Source of the DNA: Myxococcota bacterium
GTDB lineage: Bacteria; Myxococcota_A; UBA9160; SMWR01
Direction of reading: 5' to 3'
Length of the DNA: 64,000 nt
NCBI GenBank assembly: GCA_039030075.1
Contig: JBCCEW010000002.1
Span: forward strand, 248,001 to 312,000
In this document: positions 7,734-16,976 of the stretch, in pieces
How positions within the stretch are numbered: the stretch's first letter is position 1
How the letters are laid out: each line of letters opens with the position of its first letter
The notes under the pieces: generated by a model
Told to the model about the DNA's origin: nothing
Databases searched by the model: none
What the model saw: the letters and a program-made list of their open reading frames with translations, nothing else
Made by a program: the position numbers and the translations under genes

Positions 7734-9780
7734 GCGCCAACCTCACTTGACCCGAAGCGATGACCCGGGTGTCGGGGGGCAGCTCGTTGTGGGAGAGCAC
7801 CGAGAGCCGTGGAACTGCACGCGCCAACAGCTTCTGCAGGGGCGAGCGGATCGCCTGGGTGCTCAGCAGGACGGGTCCCTTGCCCTGGGCCGTGGCCGTC
7901 GTGCTCTCGATCGCAGACTGGACCCCGCGGAGCAGGCCATCGAGGGGGCCGGGCTCGATCGCCAGGAAGGTGCCGCCCGGACTGCGCTGCACACCGGCCG
8001 CGAGGCTCTGTTCGAGCTCGGGTTCGAGGGTGAGCACATGGAGGGAACCGTCGGCCGCGAGGTGGGGCGATGTCACGGTTCGGGCGAGACGCTCGCGCAC
8101 GAGATCGGTCAAGAGGTCCGGATCCTCGATGCGCGGCGCGTACTCGGCGAGGGTCTCGAGGATCGCGCCGATGTCGCGCACCGAGACGTGCTCCTCGAGC
8201 AACGCGCGCAGCGTCCGGTGGAGCAGGGAGAGCGAGACGATCGACGGGACGATCTCGTCGACGACCTTGGGAGCGCGCTCCGAGTAGCGGTCGAGCAGCT
8301 CTCGTACCTGGGCGCGGGACAAGAGCTCGGAGGCGTGGCTGCGGATCGTCTCGGCAATGTGGGTGGTGATCGCCGACGAGGGGTCGACGACGGTGAATCC
8401 GCGCGACTCGGCGGTTTCGCGGTCACGATCCTGGATCCAGACCGCCGGCAGGCCGAACGCGGGGTCCTGGGTGGGGATGCCGGGGAGGCCACTGCTCTCG
8501 ACGTCGCCACCGACGGCGAGCTGTCGCCCGGGAGGCACCTTGCCCGTCGCGATGCGATTGCCCCGGATCGCGACGGCGTACTGGCTCGACTCGAGCTCGA
8601 GGTTGTCCCGAATGTGTACCAGGGGAACCACGAAGCCGAGCTGCGAAGCCAGCTGACCGCGCAATGCCCGGATCCGCGCCGGCAGGTCCCCGCCCCGTTC
8701 TGCGGCGACCAGCGGGATCAGTCCATAGCCGATCTCGAGTTCGAGATCGTCGAGGTCCAGGGAACTCGCCGGGTCGGCGGCCGGTGTGGCCGGCGCCTCC
8801 ACCGGTTCGGGCGTGGCTTCTTGCTCCTCGGCTTTGCGTAGACCCACCCGTGCGAGGGCCGCCGTGCCCGCCGCGAGCACGGCGAACGGGGCGAAGGGGA
8901 AGCCCGGCGCGATCGCGAGCGCCCCGAGCATCACCGACGTGCCCACCAGGGCGCGCGGCTGCAGCACCATCTGGGTCTTGATCTCGTCCGAGAGGGGGCG
9001 GCCACCCGCGGCCCGAGAGACCACGATGCCCGCGGCGGTCGAGACGACGAGCGCCGGGACCTGACCCACGAGACCGTCCCCGACGGTCAGGGCCGTGTAG
9101 GTCTCGAGCGCTTCGCCGATCGGCATGTTGGCCTGGGCCATCCCGATTGCGAGGCCGCCGAAGACGTTGACCGCGACGATCAACAGGCCTGCGATCGCGT
9201 CGCCCTTCACGAACTTGCTGGCACCGTCCATGGCCCCGTAGAAGTCGGACTCGCGTTGGAGCTCTTCGCGCCGCGTCCGGGCCTCGCTGTCGTTGATCAC
9301 GCCCTGGTTGAGATCGGCGTCGATCGCCATCTGCTTGCCGGGCATCGAGTCGAGCATGAAGCGCGCCGCCACCTCGGCGATGCGGCCCGAGCCCTTCGAG
9401 ATGACCACGAAGTTGATGGTCACGAAGATCAGGAACAGGATGATGCCGACCGCGTAGTTCCCGCCGATCGCGATCTGAGCGAAGGATTCGATGACGCGCC
9501 CCGCCGCGTCGGGACCCTCGGCGCCGCGCAAGAGGATCAGGCGCGTGCTCGCGACGTTGAGTCCGAGGCGCAGCAGCGTGACGACCAGCAGGAGCGACGG
9601 GAAGACCGAGAAGTCGAGCGGGCGGTCGGTGTAGAGCGCTACCAGCAGGATCAGCAAGGCGAGGGTGAGCGACAGGGCCAGCAGCATGTCGAGCGCGACC
9701 GCCGGCAGCGGGACCACTAGCAGCGCCAGGATCCAGAAGAGCGCGCCGCCCAGAATCCAATCGTCGGCCCGACCCATCAC
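7723..9780 (-). CDS. flhA: FlhA, flagellar type III export gate protein
   Basis: A 685-residue integral membrane protein with about eight N-terminal transmembrane segments, then a large cytosolic domain that docks chaperone-substrate complexes. The conserved cytoplasmic loop with ARFMLDSMPGKQMAIDADLN identifies the FHIPEP family. The GTG at 9780 overlaps the flhB stop (GTGA); an ATG follows directly at 9777 and is an equally good start. It belongs to the fliO/P-fliQ-fliR-flhB-flhA block. Confidence 0.95.
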   Translation of the reverse strand: MMGRADDWILGGALFWILALLVVPLPAVALDMLLALSLTLALLILLVALYTDRPLDFSVFPSLLLVVTLLRLGLNVASTRLILLRGAEGPDAAGRVIESFAQIAIGGNYAVGIILFLIFVTINFVVISKGSGRIAEVAARFMLDSMPGKQMAIDADLNQGVINDSEARTRREELQRESDFYGAMDGASKFVKGDAIAGLLIVAVNVFGGLAIGMAQANMPIGEALETYTALTVGDGLVGQVPALVVSTAAGIVVSRAAGGRPLSDEIKTQMVLQPRALVGTSVMLGALAIAPGFPFAPFAVLAAGTAALARVGLRKAEEQEATPEPVEAPATPAADPASSLDLDDLELEIGYGLIPLVAAERGGDLPARIRALRGQLASQLGFVVPLVHIRDNLELESSQYAVAIRGNRIATGKVPPGRQLAVGGDVESSGLPGIPTQDPAFGLPAVWIQDRDRETAESRGFTVVDPSSAITTHIAETIRSHASELLSRAQVRELLDRYSERAPKVVDEIVPSIVSLSLLHRTLRALLEEHVSVRDIGAILETLAEYAPRIEDPDLLTDLVRERLARTVTSPHLAADGSLHVLTLEPELEQSLAAGVQRSPGGTFLAIEPGPLDGLLRGVQSAIESTTATAQGKGPVLLSTQAIRSPLQKLLARAVPRLSVLSHNELPPDTRVIASGQVRLAHAH

Positions 9781-10868
9781 GGCGCGGTGCTCCAGCTATG
9801 CGCCCGACGGGGCTGCAGTCGGTAGACGTAGGCGAGCACCTCGGCGACCGCCTGGAACAGGTTCTCGGGGATCTCCTTCCCCACTTCGCCGGTCTTCACG
9901 AGGACGCGCGCCAGCGGCGGGTTCTCGACGATCGGGACGTCGTGTTCCTCGGCGGCCTCGCGGATGCGCGCGGCCGTGTGGTCGCGGCCCATCGCGAGGA
10001 TCTTCGGCGCCGCCATCATGGCTCCGTCGTAGGCGAGGGCGACGGCGTAGTGGGTGGGGTTCGTGACGACCACGTCGGCTTCGGCCACGGCCGCGATCAT
10101 TCGCGAGCGCGAGAGGTCGCGATGCATCGCCTTGAAGCGGCCGCGCAGCGTGGGATCACCCTCGCGTTCCTTCATCTCGTCGCGGACTTCCTTCTTGCTC
10201 ATCCGGAGCCGCGTCTCGTACCGCCACCGCTGGTAGGCCACGTCGAGGATCGCCATCAAGGTGAGCAGGGTGAGGAGCGCGATCGCCAACGCCAGACACA
10301 GCTTCGCGGTGAGCGAGAGGCTCGACGCGATGTCCGCACGCGAGGCGCCGAGAATGGCGGGGATGTCTCCCCAGACGACCCAGGCGCCGACGGCTCCGAC
10401 CGCCGCCACCTTGAAGAGCGACTTCACGAGGTCGAAGAGTCGGTCTCCGTTGAGCAGGCGCTTCATGCCCTTCAGCGGGTCGACGCGTTCGTACTTGGGC
10501 TGCAGCACTTCGAGGCTCCACAGCGGTCCGGTCTGGGCGAACTGGGCCAGCGCACCCGCCAGCGCAATCGCGGCCATGATCGGCACGAGCGACCAGGCGA
10601 CCGGGATCCCCATCGAGAGCAGGGCTGCGTAGTAACCCGAGAGCGTGGACGGCGGCGCGGCGGCCACCGAGAGGCACTGCCGGATCGCGAGCAGCATCGT
10701 CTCGCCCAGGGCCATACCCCAGGGCGACAGCACGGCGAGCAGGGCGGCGCCGAGCACCGCGACGTTCTGGAGCTCGCGGCTCTGGGCGACTTGCCCCTTG
10801 CGGCGCGCTTCCTCACGCCGTCGCGGGGTCGCCGGCTCGGTCTTCTGTGCCTGATCTTCGTCGGCCAT
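9777..10868 (-). CDS. flhB: FlhB, export switch protein with autocleavage site
   Basis: A 363-residue protein with four transmembrane helices and a C-terminal cytosolic domain. The autocleavage motif NPTH is at residues 270-273 in the context VVVTNPTHYAVAL. Cleavage between Asn and Pro allows the switch from rod/hook to filament export in concert with FliK. The N-terminus EKTEPAT-like stretch (QKTEPATPRRREEARRKGQ) is typical. It abuts fliR without a gap. Confidence 0.95.
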   Translation of the reverse strand: MADEDQAQKTEPATPRRREEARRKGQVAQSRELQNVAVLGAALLAVLSPWGMALGETMLLAIRQCLSVAAAPPSTLSGYYAALLSMGIPVAWSLVPIMAAIALAGALAQFAQTGPLWSLEVLQPKYERVDPLKGMKRLLNGDRLFDLVKSLFKVAAVGAVGAWVVWGDIPAILGASRADIASSLSLTAKLCLALAIALLTLLTLMAILDVAYQRWRYETRLRMSKKEVRDEMKEREGDPTLRGRFKAMHRDLSRSRMIAAVAEADVVVTNPTHYAVALAYDGAMMAAPKILAMGRDHTAARIREAAEEHDVPIVENPPLARVLVKTGEVGKEIPENLFQAVAEVLAYVYRLQPRRAHSWSTAP

Positions 10869-11636
10869 CTACGGCGTCTCCCACAGCACGGTCACAGCGC
10901 GGGGCAGTTCGGTGCGCAGCACCGCGCCGATCTCGTCGACGAACGGCCCGGCGGCGAGGCCGAGGATCAGGAGCGTCAAGCCGATCTGGGCGGGAAGCTG
11001 GATCGACATCAGATTGAGCTGGGGAATCGCGCGGCCCAGGATGCCGACCGCGACGTTGCTGACGAGCATTACCGCCGTGAACGGCGCGGCGAGCTTGACG
11101 CCCACTTCGAAGATGACCGAGCCGAGCTGCGCGAGTTGGACGAAGCCGAACACGTCGGGGCCGGCGCCTCCCACGGGCAGCGCCTCGAAGGAGAGGACCA
11201 GGCCGCGCAGCACGTCGTGGTGCCCTTCGATCGCCAGGAACGCGAGCCCGGCGAGCACGCCCACCAGCGAGGTCAGCACGACCGAGTTGTTGCCGGTGCT
11301 CGGGTCGAGCACCGCGGCGGCGCCCAGGCCTCCCTGCATCGCCGCGTACTCCCCCATCAGCGCGAAGCCGGTGAACACGAGGGAAGCGGCGAACCCGATG
11401 GCCAGGCCGATGGTGGCCTCACGCAGCAGCGCGAATCCGAGCGAGAAGCCCGGCGCTCCTGGGTCGACCGAGAGGCCGGAGCTCAGCCAGAAGGCGAGCG
11501 CGAGCGCGATCATCAGGCGCACCCGGGCGGGCACCACGGCGTGGCCGAATACGGGCGCGTACAGGAACGCGCCGATCAAGCGCGTCAGCGCCAGGCCGAA
11601 GCCCGTGAGCCAATCGAGCGGGATCGCGATGCTCAC
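10869..11636 (-). CDS. fliR: FliR, export gate membrane protein
   Basis: A 255-residue highly hydrophobic protein with about six transmembrane segments. FliR joins FliP and FliQ in the export-gate pore. The GTG start at 11636 overlaps the fliQ stop (GTGA). The N-terminal LTRLIGAFLYAPVFG and the internal GLAIGFAASLVFTGFALMGE region match the family. Confidence 0.93.
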   Translation of the reverse strand: MSIAIPLDWLTGFGLALTRLIGAFLYAPVFGHAVVPARVRLMIALALAFWLSSGLSVDPGAPGFSLGFALLREATIGLAIGFAASLVFTGFALMGEYAAMQGGLGAAAVLDPSTGNNSVVLTSLVGVLAGLAFLAIEGHHDVLRGLVLSFEALPVGGAGPDVFGFVQLAQLGSVIFEVGVKLAAPFTAVMLVSNVAVGILGRAIPQLNLMSIQLPAQIGLTLLILGLAAGPFVDEIGAVLRTELPRAVTVLWETP

Positions 11637-11902
11637 GGTGCGGTCCCTGCCGCCGCTTCGAAGATCCGGCGGGTGAACTCGACCAGGGTGGTCATGAAGT
11701 AGGGGAAGCCCGCACCGAAGGCGACGAGGGTGAGCACGATCTTGGGCACGAAGGTCAGCGTCTGCTCGTTCACCTGGGTGGCGGCCTGGAAGATCGAGAT
11801 CACGAGACCCGTGGCGAGCGCGGTCGCGAGGATCGGGGCGCTGATTACGAGGGACATCCAGATCGTGTCCCGGAGCAGATCGGAGACGGCTTCGATTCCC
11901 AT
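11633..11902 (-). CDS. fliQ: FliQ, export gate subunit
   Basis: An 89-residue protein with two transmembrane helices and the family core ISIFQAATQVNEQTLTFVPK. It is of normal length and lies between the fliO/P fusion (7-bp gap) and fliR (4-bp overlap). Confidence 0.95.
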   Translation of the reverse strand: MGIEAVSDLLRDTIWMSLVISAPILATALATGLVISIFQAATQVNEQTLTFVPKIVLTLVAFGAGFPYFMTTLVEFTRRIFEAAAGTAP

Positions 11903-11909
11903 GGTGGCC

Positions 11910-12950
11910 TCACACGCGCAGGCTCGAGACGACCGAACCCAGCACGAGGTTCCAGCCGTCGGCCAATACGAAGAGCATGATCTTGAAGGGGAGTGCGACC
12001 ACGATCGGCGGCAACACGATCATGCCCATCGAGATCAACATCGAGGAGACCACCAGGTCGATCACCAGGAAGGGCAGAAAGACCATGAACCCGATCTCGA
12101 AGGCGGTCCGCAGTTCACTGATCAGGAACGCGGGGAGCAAAGTTGCCGTGGGCAGGTCGTCCAGCGATGCGAGTTCCTCCGCGCCCGACATCGACACGAA
12201 CAGGTCGAGGTCCGACTCGCGGGTATGCGAGAGCAGGAAGGTGCGGATCGGCGCCAGGCCCCGCTCGCTCGCTTCGTCGAGCGTGATCTCCTTCGCGACG
12301 TACGGGTCGTAGGCCTCGACCTTGATCTGTTCGCCTAGCGGCGCCATCACGAAGAGCGTCACGAACAGCGCGAGGCCGATGAGGACCTGATTCGGGGGCA
12401 GGTGCTGAACCCCGATGGCCTGGCGCACGAACGCGAGCACGATCACGACCCGCGTGAAGCAGGTCATCATCAGCAGGATCGACGGCGCGATCGAGACGAC
12501 GGTGAGCAGCGCGAGGAGCTCGAGCGCCGGGGCAATCTCCGCCGGATCGTCGGTACCGGCCAGGGACAGCACGAGGGAAGGGGAGCTGGCCTCCTGCGCG
12601 GACGCCGCCCAGGGAACCGCGACCGCCAGGCCGAAGCACACGGTCGCGAGGAGCGCGGCGCCAGTGCGCAGGCGCCAGCGTCGTCGCGCCGGAGCCTCCG
12701 GGGCGCGTTCGACGGGCGCCTCGGGCAGGCGTCTCAGCAGGGAAACGCCGGACTCGCTCGCACCGATGAGCAGGCGTTCGCCCTGGACCTCGACGAGGTG
12801 GAGCTGCTTGCGGGTCCCCAGAGCACACGACTCCACGACCCGCAGCCGGCGTCCGCCACCCGGGCGCGCGGACGCGAAGCGTCGCAAGCCGAAGTGGAGC
12901 GCCGCCAACACGAGCAGGACCGCGAGGACTCCCCAGGGATTTCCCGTCAT
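11910..12950 (-). CDS. fliP: FliO-FliP fusion, export gate assembly factor plus pore subunit
   Basis: A single 346-residue frame. Residues 1-~80 are FliO-like: one N-terminal transmembrane segment (WGVLAVLLVLAALHFGL) and the small domain with LRVVESCALGTRKQLHLVEV. Residues ~95 onward are FliP: its own signal-like segment (LLATVCFGLAVAVPWAAS), then SIAPSILLMMTCFTRVVIVL, PPNQVLIGLALFVTLFVM and the C-terminal helices ending ALPFKIMLFVLADGWNL. No in-frame ATG or TTG exists at the junction; one internal GTG lies inside the signal-like segment. FliO and FliP are usually separate genes, FliO assisting FliP ring assembly. Confidence 0.9.
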   Translation of the reverse strand: MTGNPWGVLAVLLVLAALHFGLRRFASARPGGGRRLRVVESCALGTRKQLHLVEVQGERLLIGASESGVSLLRRLPEAPVERAPEAPARRRWRLRTGAALLATVCFGLAVAVPWAASAQEASSPSLVLSLAGTDDPAEIAPALELLALLTVVSIAPSILLMMTCFTRVVIVLAFVRQAIGVQHLPPNQVLIGLALFVTLFVMAPLGEQIKVEAYDPYVAKEITLDEASERGLAPIRTFLLSHTRESDLDLFVSMSGAEELASLDDLPTATLLPAFLISELRTAFEIGFMVFLPFLVIDLVVSSMLISMGMIVLPPIVVALPFKIMLFVLADGWNLVLGSVVSSLRV

Positions 12951-12963
12951 GGCAGTGGGCCTC

Positions 12964-13323
12964 TCATCCGGATCGCTCCTGGCCGTCGCCAGGAGTGAGT
13001 TCGACGATGCGCACGGCCAGCCGGTCTTCGACGGTCGTGACCTCGCCGCGCCCGATCAGGCGTCCGTTCACGAACAGATCCGCCGGCTCTCCCGAGTTCC
13101 GGTCGAGTTCGACGACGGACCCCTTGCCGAGCTGCAGGACCTCGCCGAGCAGGAGCTTCGAAGCCCCGATCTCGACGGTGAGGCGCAGGGATACGTCGAT
13201 CAAGTGATCGAGGTTTCCGGGGGGCGGCGACGCGGGCGCCTCGGCTGCCGGGGCGGGCGTCGCTTCGCCGGCAGGGGCCTCCTCGGTCGCCGGATTCACT
13301 TCGACGGTTTCTTCATCGGCCAT
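12964..13323 (-). CDS. fliN: FliN, C-ring switch protein
   Basis: A 119-residue protein. An acidic, Pro/Ala-rich N-terminal extension of about 45 residues leads into the SpoA domain (LIDVSLRLTVEIGASKLLLGEVLQL, here referred to by its ends, and IGRGEVTTVEDRLAVRIVEL). FliN forms the base of the C-ring and binds FliH during export. It lies 3 bp after fliM and 13 bp before the fliO/P fusion. Confidence 0.93.
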   Translation of the reverse strand: MADEETVEVNPATEEAPAGEATPAPAAEAPASPPPGNLDHLIDVSLRLTVEIGASKLLLGEVLQLGKGSVVELDRNSGEPADLFVNGRLIGRGEVTTVEDRLAVRIVELTPGDGQERSG

Positions 13324-13326
13324 CAG

Positions 13327-14232
13327 CTAGACCTCTCCTACGACGCGCACGGCCAGGCGCGATCCGATGGCGCCGCGCACGGCGCGAAACTTCGGTCGAT
13401 CCTCGAGCCGCACGAGGACTTCGCCGCCGGGCACCGGATCGAGGGTGAGCGTGTCGCCCACCTGCAGAGCAGCGATCCGACGCAGGCCGAGGTCGGCGTG
13501 CCCGATCTCGGCGTGCACGGCGATCGGTGTCTCGCGCAGGGCGGCCGCCAGCTCGTGACCGGGCGCGCCGCTCTTTCCGGCCGGCGCGGCGAAACTCTCG
13601 ACCCACGCGGACGGCAGTCCGATCCGAAGCCGAGCGACCTCGTCGAAGCCCGCGACGTCGAGGCTCGCGACATAGAGGCGCGACGGGACGTCGTCGCCCA
13701 GAAGCTCGGGGCCCACCACGTCGTCGACCCGCAGGTCGACGGCCGCGAACTCGCGCAGGGAACGGCCCAGCTGCTGGCAGATCTCGGTGCCGAGGATCCG
13801 CAGGAAGCGCTGCTCGACACTCGAGTAGCCGCGCGAGGGCACCTGGAGCGATACGCCATTGGCGCCGCCGAGCGCGATCGTCAGCCAGCCGTAGAAGAAG
13901 GCACGGCTCACGACCAACAGGCCGCGCTCTCCGGACGGTTGCATCTCGAACACGATCGCCAGGTCTTCCGGGAGCATGGAGCCCGCGAACTCGGCGGTGC
14001 CGAGGGGCTCGTAGGCGAAGACCGAAAAGCGGAGCGAGCGTTGATGCAGCGTCGACAAGAGCCGCGTCTGCTCCTCGGCGAAACCCGACAGGGCGCGCGC
14101 GATCGGACCCTTGCGTGGGGGCGCGGGCCGCTTCCGCGGCCAGGGAGTCTCTTCCCCGCCCTCGTTCGCGATCGCGTCGAGCAGTGCCGCGAGTTCGTCG
14201 CGGCTGAGGATGCCGGCCTCGGCTTCGCTCAT
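13327..14232 (-). CDS. fliM: FliM, C-ring switch protein
   Basis: A 301-residue protein. The N-terminal peptide ILSRDELAALLDAI matches the conserved CheY-binding segment, although no CheY gene is in this window. The central CheC-like domain and the C-terminal SpoA domain (VGDTLTLDPVPGGEVLVRL) follow. FliM links FliG to FliN in the C-ring and transmits the switching signal. It overlaps fliL by 4 bp. Confidence 0.93.
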   Translation of the reverse strand: MSEAEAGILSRDELAALLDAIANEGGEETPWPRKRPAPPRKGPIARALSGFAEEQTRLLSTLHQRSLRFSVFAYEPLGTAEFAGSMLPEDLAIVFEMQPSGERGLLVVSRAFFYGWLTIALGGANGVSLQVPSRGYSSVEQRFLRILGTEICQQLGRSLREFAAVDLRVDDVVGPELLGDDVPSRLYVASLDVAGFDEVARLRIGLPSAWVESFAAPAGKSGAPGHELAAALRETPIAVHAEIGHADLGLRRIAALQVGDTLTLDPVPGGEVLVRLEDRPKFRAVRGAIGSRLAVRVVGEV

Positions 14233-14726
14233 TGCACCACGAACTCCGTGAAGAGCACCGACTCCACGTTGCCCTTCGAGATCACGGCGTTGACCCGCTC
14301 GCGCAGATCGTCCTTCAAGAGTGCCTTCCCCTCGAAGTCCTCGATGTCCGCGAGCCGCTTGCTCGAGATCAGCAGGATCGTGAGGTCGCGCACCTTGGCG
14401 ATGTGGGCCTCCAACTCTTCTTTCGAGGCGGGAGAGTCCATCTCGAAGGCGAGCGAGAGTTTCACGTAGCGCGGATAGCCCTCACCGCTGACGTTCACGA
14501 CGAAGGGGTCGAGGGCGTGGACGCGGTCGGCGAAGCTCGCTTCGGGCTCCGCGTCTTCCTCGACGGCCTCCTCGACCGGAGCGGCCTGGGGCGGTGGCAT
14601 CTGAGAGATGGCGACGAAGGCGCCGCCTCCGCCGATGGCAGCGCCGACCAGGCCCACGATGAACGCGAGCATGATGGGAGGCTTCGCCGTGACTTCGGGT
14701 GTGGTTTCTTCGGCTTCTTCGGCCAT
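14229..14726 (-). CDS. fliL: FliL, stator-associated basal body protein
   Basis: A 165-residue single-pass inner-membrane protein. The transmembrane segment is at residues ~15-40 (IMLAFIVGLVGAAIGGGGAF), then an acidic linker and a periplasmic domain with SFADRVHALDPFVVNVSGEG and the characteristic ending VESVLFTEFVVQ. FliL rings surround and stabilise MotAB stators. It starts 3 bp after the NtrC-type activator gene. Confidence 0.93.
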   Translation of the reverse strand: MAEEAEETTPEVTAKPPIMLAFIVGLVGAAIGGGGAFVAISQMPPPQAAPVEEAVEEDAEPEASFADRVHALDPFVVNVSGEGYPRYVKLSLAFEMDSPASKEELEAHIAKVRDLTILLISSKRLADIEDFEGKALLKDDLRERVNAVISKGNVESVLFTEFVVQ

Positions 14727-14729
14727 GGT

Positions 14730-16160
14730 CTATCTCCCGGCCGAGCGAAGGATTCGCTCGGATCCCAGACGGGCGGAGGAGGGCTTGCCCTCGATTCCGA
14801 ATTCCTTGAGACGTCTCCAAAGCGTCGTCGTGGAGATCTGCAAGAGCTGGGCGGCGCGCTTGCGGTTCCACCCGACCCGCTCCAGGGTCTCGATGATGTG
14901 CCGGCGCTCGAGTACGGGGAGGCTCTCGACGACGCCGTCGGGCGCACGCTCGGTCGGTGTCCGATGGAAGCGGGGCAGGACGTCGATGCCGACGACTTCG
15001 CCGCGCGAGAGGGCGACGGCGCGTTCCATCACGTTCTGGAGCTCCCGCACGTTCCCCGGCCACTGGTAGGCCACCAGGGTGTCGAGGGCGTCGGGCGAGA
15101 GCTGGAGTCGGTCGCGGTTCGTGCGTCCCGCGAGGTCGCGCAGGAAGTGCTCGGCGAGCAGCGGGACGTCGGCGAGTCGCTCCCGGAGCGGGGGCACGTG
15201 GAGCGGGATCACCGCGAGGCGGTAGTAGAGGTCCTCGCGGAAGTTCCCCTTCTCGACCTCTTGGACGAGATCCTTGTTGGTCGCGGCCACGAGCCGGACG
15301 TCGACGTAACGCGTGCTGTCGCCACCGATCGGTCGGATTTCGCCGGTCTGAAGGAACCGGAGCAGCTTCGCCTGCATCGAGAGCGGCATCTCCGCCACCT
15401 CGTCGAGGAAGACCGTGCCGGTGTTCGCCTGCTCGAACAGCCCCTTCTTGTTGTTGGTCGCTCCCGTGAAGGAGCCGCGCATGTGTCCGAAGAGCTCGCT
15501 CTCCAGCAGGGTCTCGGGGAAGGCAGCCGAGTTGACGGCCGAGAAGGCTCGGTCGCGGCGGTCGCTCGCCTCATGAATCGCGCGGCCGATCAGCTCCTTG
15601 CCCGAACCGGTCTCGCCGGTCACGAGCACCGTGCTGTCGGTGGGGCCGACCCGCCGGACGAGTTCGAGGAGGTCGACGATCGCCTTCGACTCCCCGACGA
15701 TGCCCGCGAAGCGCTGGGGCGTCTTGCGCGGGCGCGGAGTCGCGGCGCGCGCCGGTTCACGCCGGCCGGCGGCTGCCAGCGCGGCTTCGAAGCTCGTGCT
15801 GTCCCAACCCGTGGGCAGCAGGTAGCAGACGGCCGCGTTGTTGATCGCAGCGCGAATCCGATCGGGCTCCTCGAGCCCCGAGATCAGGATGCGCGGGACA
15901 TGGGGCCAGTGGTCTCGGGTGGTGGTGAGCAGGTCCAGGCCCGAATCCGACGGCAGTGCATCGTCTGCGATCAGCAGATCGACGTCTTCGGTCGTGAGCA
16001 GGCGCAAGGCCTCGGCGGAGGAGAACGCCTCCACGCACCGCATGCCCCGACTCTCGAGGTCGCGCGTGGCGGCCGTGCGAACCTGCGGGTTCGAGGCCAC
16101 GAGAAGCACGTTCTCGGGAGCGCGCTCCGCTTCTTTGTGCGCCGCTGCAGACGAATGCAT
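14730..16160 (-). CDS. NtrC-family sigma-54 activator, probable flagellar master activator (FlrC/FleR-like)
   Basis: A 476-residue three-domain regulator. The receiver (~15-130) keeps an Asp (LLIADDALPSDSG) but lacks the acidic pair at its start (VASNP) and the Lys (CYLLPTGWD). The AAA+ domain is intact: Walker A GETGSGKE (~187), Walker B GTVFLDEVAEM (~250). The sigma-54 contact loop reads GSFTGA (~228) instead of GAFTGA. A Fis-type helix-turn-helix ends the protein (NRKRAAQLLQISTTTLWRR). Encoded between motB and fliL, it is the only NtrC-type protein in the window able to open sigma-54 promoters and the likely binder of the palindromes seen upstream of flagellar operons. Confidence 0.88.
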   Translation of the reverse strand: MHSSAAAHKEAERAPENVLLVASNPQVRTAATRDLESRGMRCVEAFSSAEALRLLTTEDVDLLIADDALPSDSGLDLLTTTRDHWPHVPRILISGLEEPDRIRAAINNAAVCYLLPTGWDSTSFEAALAAAGRREPARAATPRPRKTPQRFAGIVGESKAIVDLLELVRRVGPTDSTVLVTGETGSGKELIGRAIHEASDRRDRAFSAVNSAAFPETLLESELFGHMRGSFTGATNNKKGLFEQANTGTVFLDEVAEMPLSMQAKLLRFLQTGEIRPIGGDSTRYVDVRLVAATNKDLVQEVEKGNFREDLYYRLAVIPLHVPPLRERLADVPLLAEHFLRDLAGRTNRDRLQLSPDALDTLVAYQWPGNVRELQNVMERAVALSRGEVVGIDVLPRFHRTPTERAPDGVVESLPVLERRHIIETLERVGWNRKRAAQLLQISTTTLWRRLKEFGIEGKPSSARLGSERILRSAGR

Positions 16161-16172
16161 TCCAGGGTGCTC

Positions 16173-16976
16173 CTATGGACGCGCGTCACCGGAGGCGGAC
16201 GCTGCTGAGTCGGGGCCGGCGCCGAGTTCCGCGGCGAGCTCCGGCAGGGATCGCAAGAACACGAACTCCACGCGCCGGTGGTCGGCGGGGTCTTCGGCGT
16301 TCGGGAGCGGTCGCGAGGATCCGTATCCCGTGGCGCGCAGCCGATCGGGATCGATGCCTTCGACCTCGGTCAAGTGGACGACGGCGGCAACGGCGCGGGC
16401 GGTCGACAGCTCCCAGTTGCTGCCATAGCGGCTCTGCCCGGTCGGGGTGGGGTCCGAGTGACCGTCGATGGACACGGATCCAGGCGTCGTCTCGATCAGC
16501 TTGCCGATCTCGTGAAGGAAGACCACGGCGGACGGGCGCAGCTCGGCCGAGCCGGGATCGAAGAGCATCTGTCCGGGGACGCGGACGACGACGCCTTCCG
16601 GCGTGCTCTCGATCTGGAGCAGGCGCTCGAGCTCCTGGTCGTTGAGCGTCAGCTTGAGACGATCGATCAGCGACTGGTCCCGTTCCGCCATTCGCGTCGG
16701 GAAGTCGAGGATCTTGAGGTAGGGGGTGGACTCGGTGTCCGAGATCTGGACCAGCGAATTCGAGACCGCCTCCATCTGCCCGGGGTGGCTCTTCTGCACG
16801 CCGAAGGCATCGCGCATCGATCCCACCACCGCGGCGAAGCGCCGCACGTCCATGCTCGCGAAGGACATCAGGAGCACGAAGAACGTGAGGAGCAGACTCA
16901 TCAGGTCGCCGAACGTGGCCATCCAGGCTGGCGCCGTCGGTTCTTCGAATCCGCCTTCTTCGGCGTCGTCGCTCAT
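16173..16976 (-). CDS. motB: MotB, stator peptidoglycan-anchoring subunit
   Basis: A 267-residue protein. The single transmembrane helix carries the ion-binding Asp24 (FGDLMSLLLTFFVLLMSF). The C-terminal OmpA-like domain binds peptidoglycan (SIDGHSDPTPTGQ, then ELSTARAVAAV and YGSSRP). It overlaps motA by 4 bp. Proton versus sodium coupling cannot be decided with confidence. Confidence 0.95.
   Translation of the reverse strand: MSDDAEEGGFEEPTAPAWMATFGDLMSLLLTFFVLLMSFASMDVRRFAAVVGSMRDAFGVQKSHPGQMEAVSNSLVQISDTESTPYLKILDFPTRMAERDQSLIDRLKLTLNDQELERLLQIESTPEGVVVRVPGQMLFDPGSAELRPSAVVFLHEIGKLIETTPGSVSIDGHSDPTPTGQSRYGSNWELSTARAVAAVVHLTEVEGIDPDRLRATGYGSSRPLPNAEDPADHRRVEFVFLRSLPELAAELGAGPDSAASASGDARP

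Noticed and set aside
9798-11702. Rightward open frame of 634 codons opposite flhB-fliR
   Set aside because: Antisense of two well-defined export-gate genes, with no domain signal.
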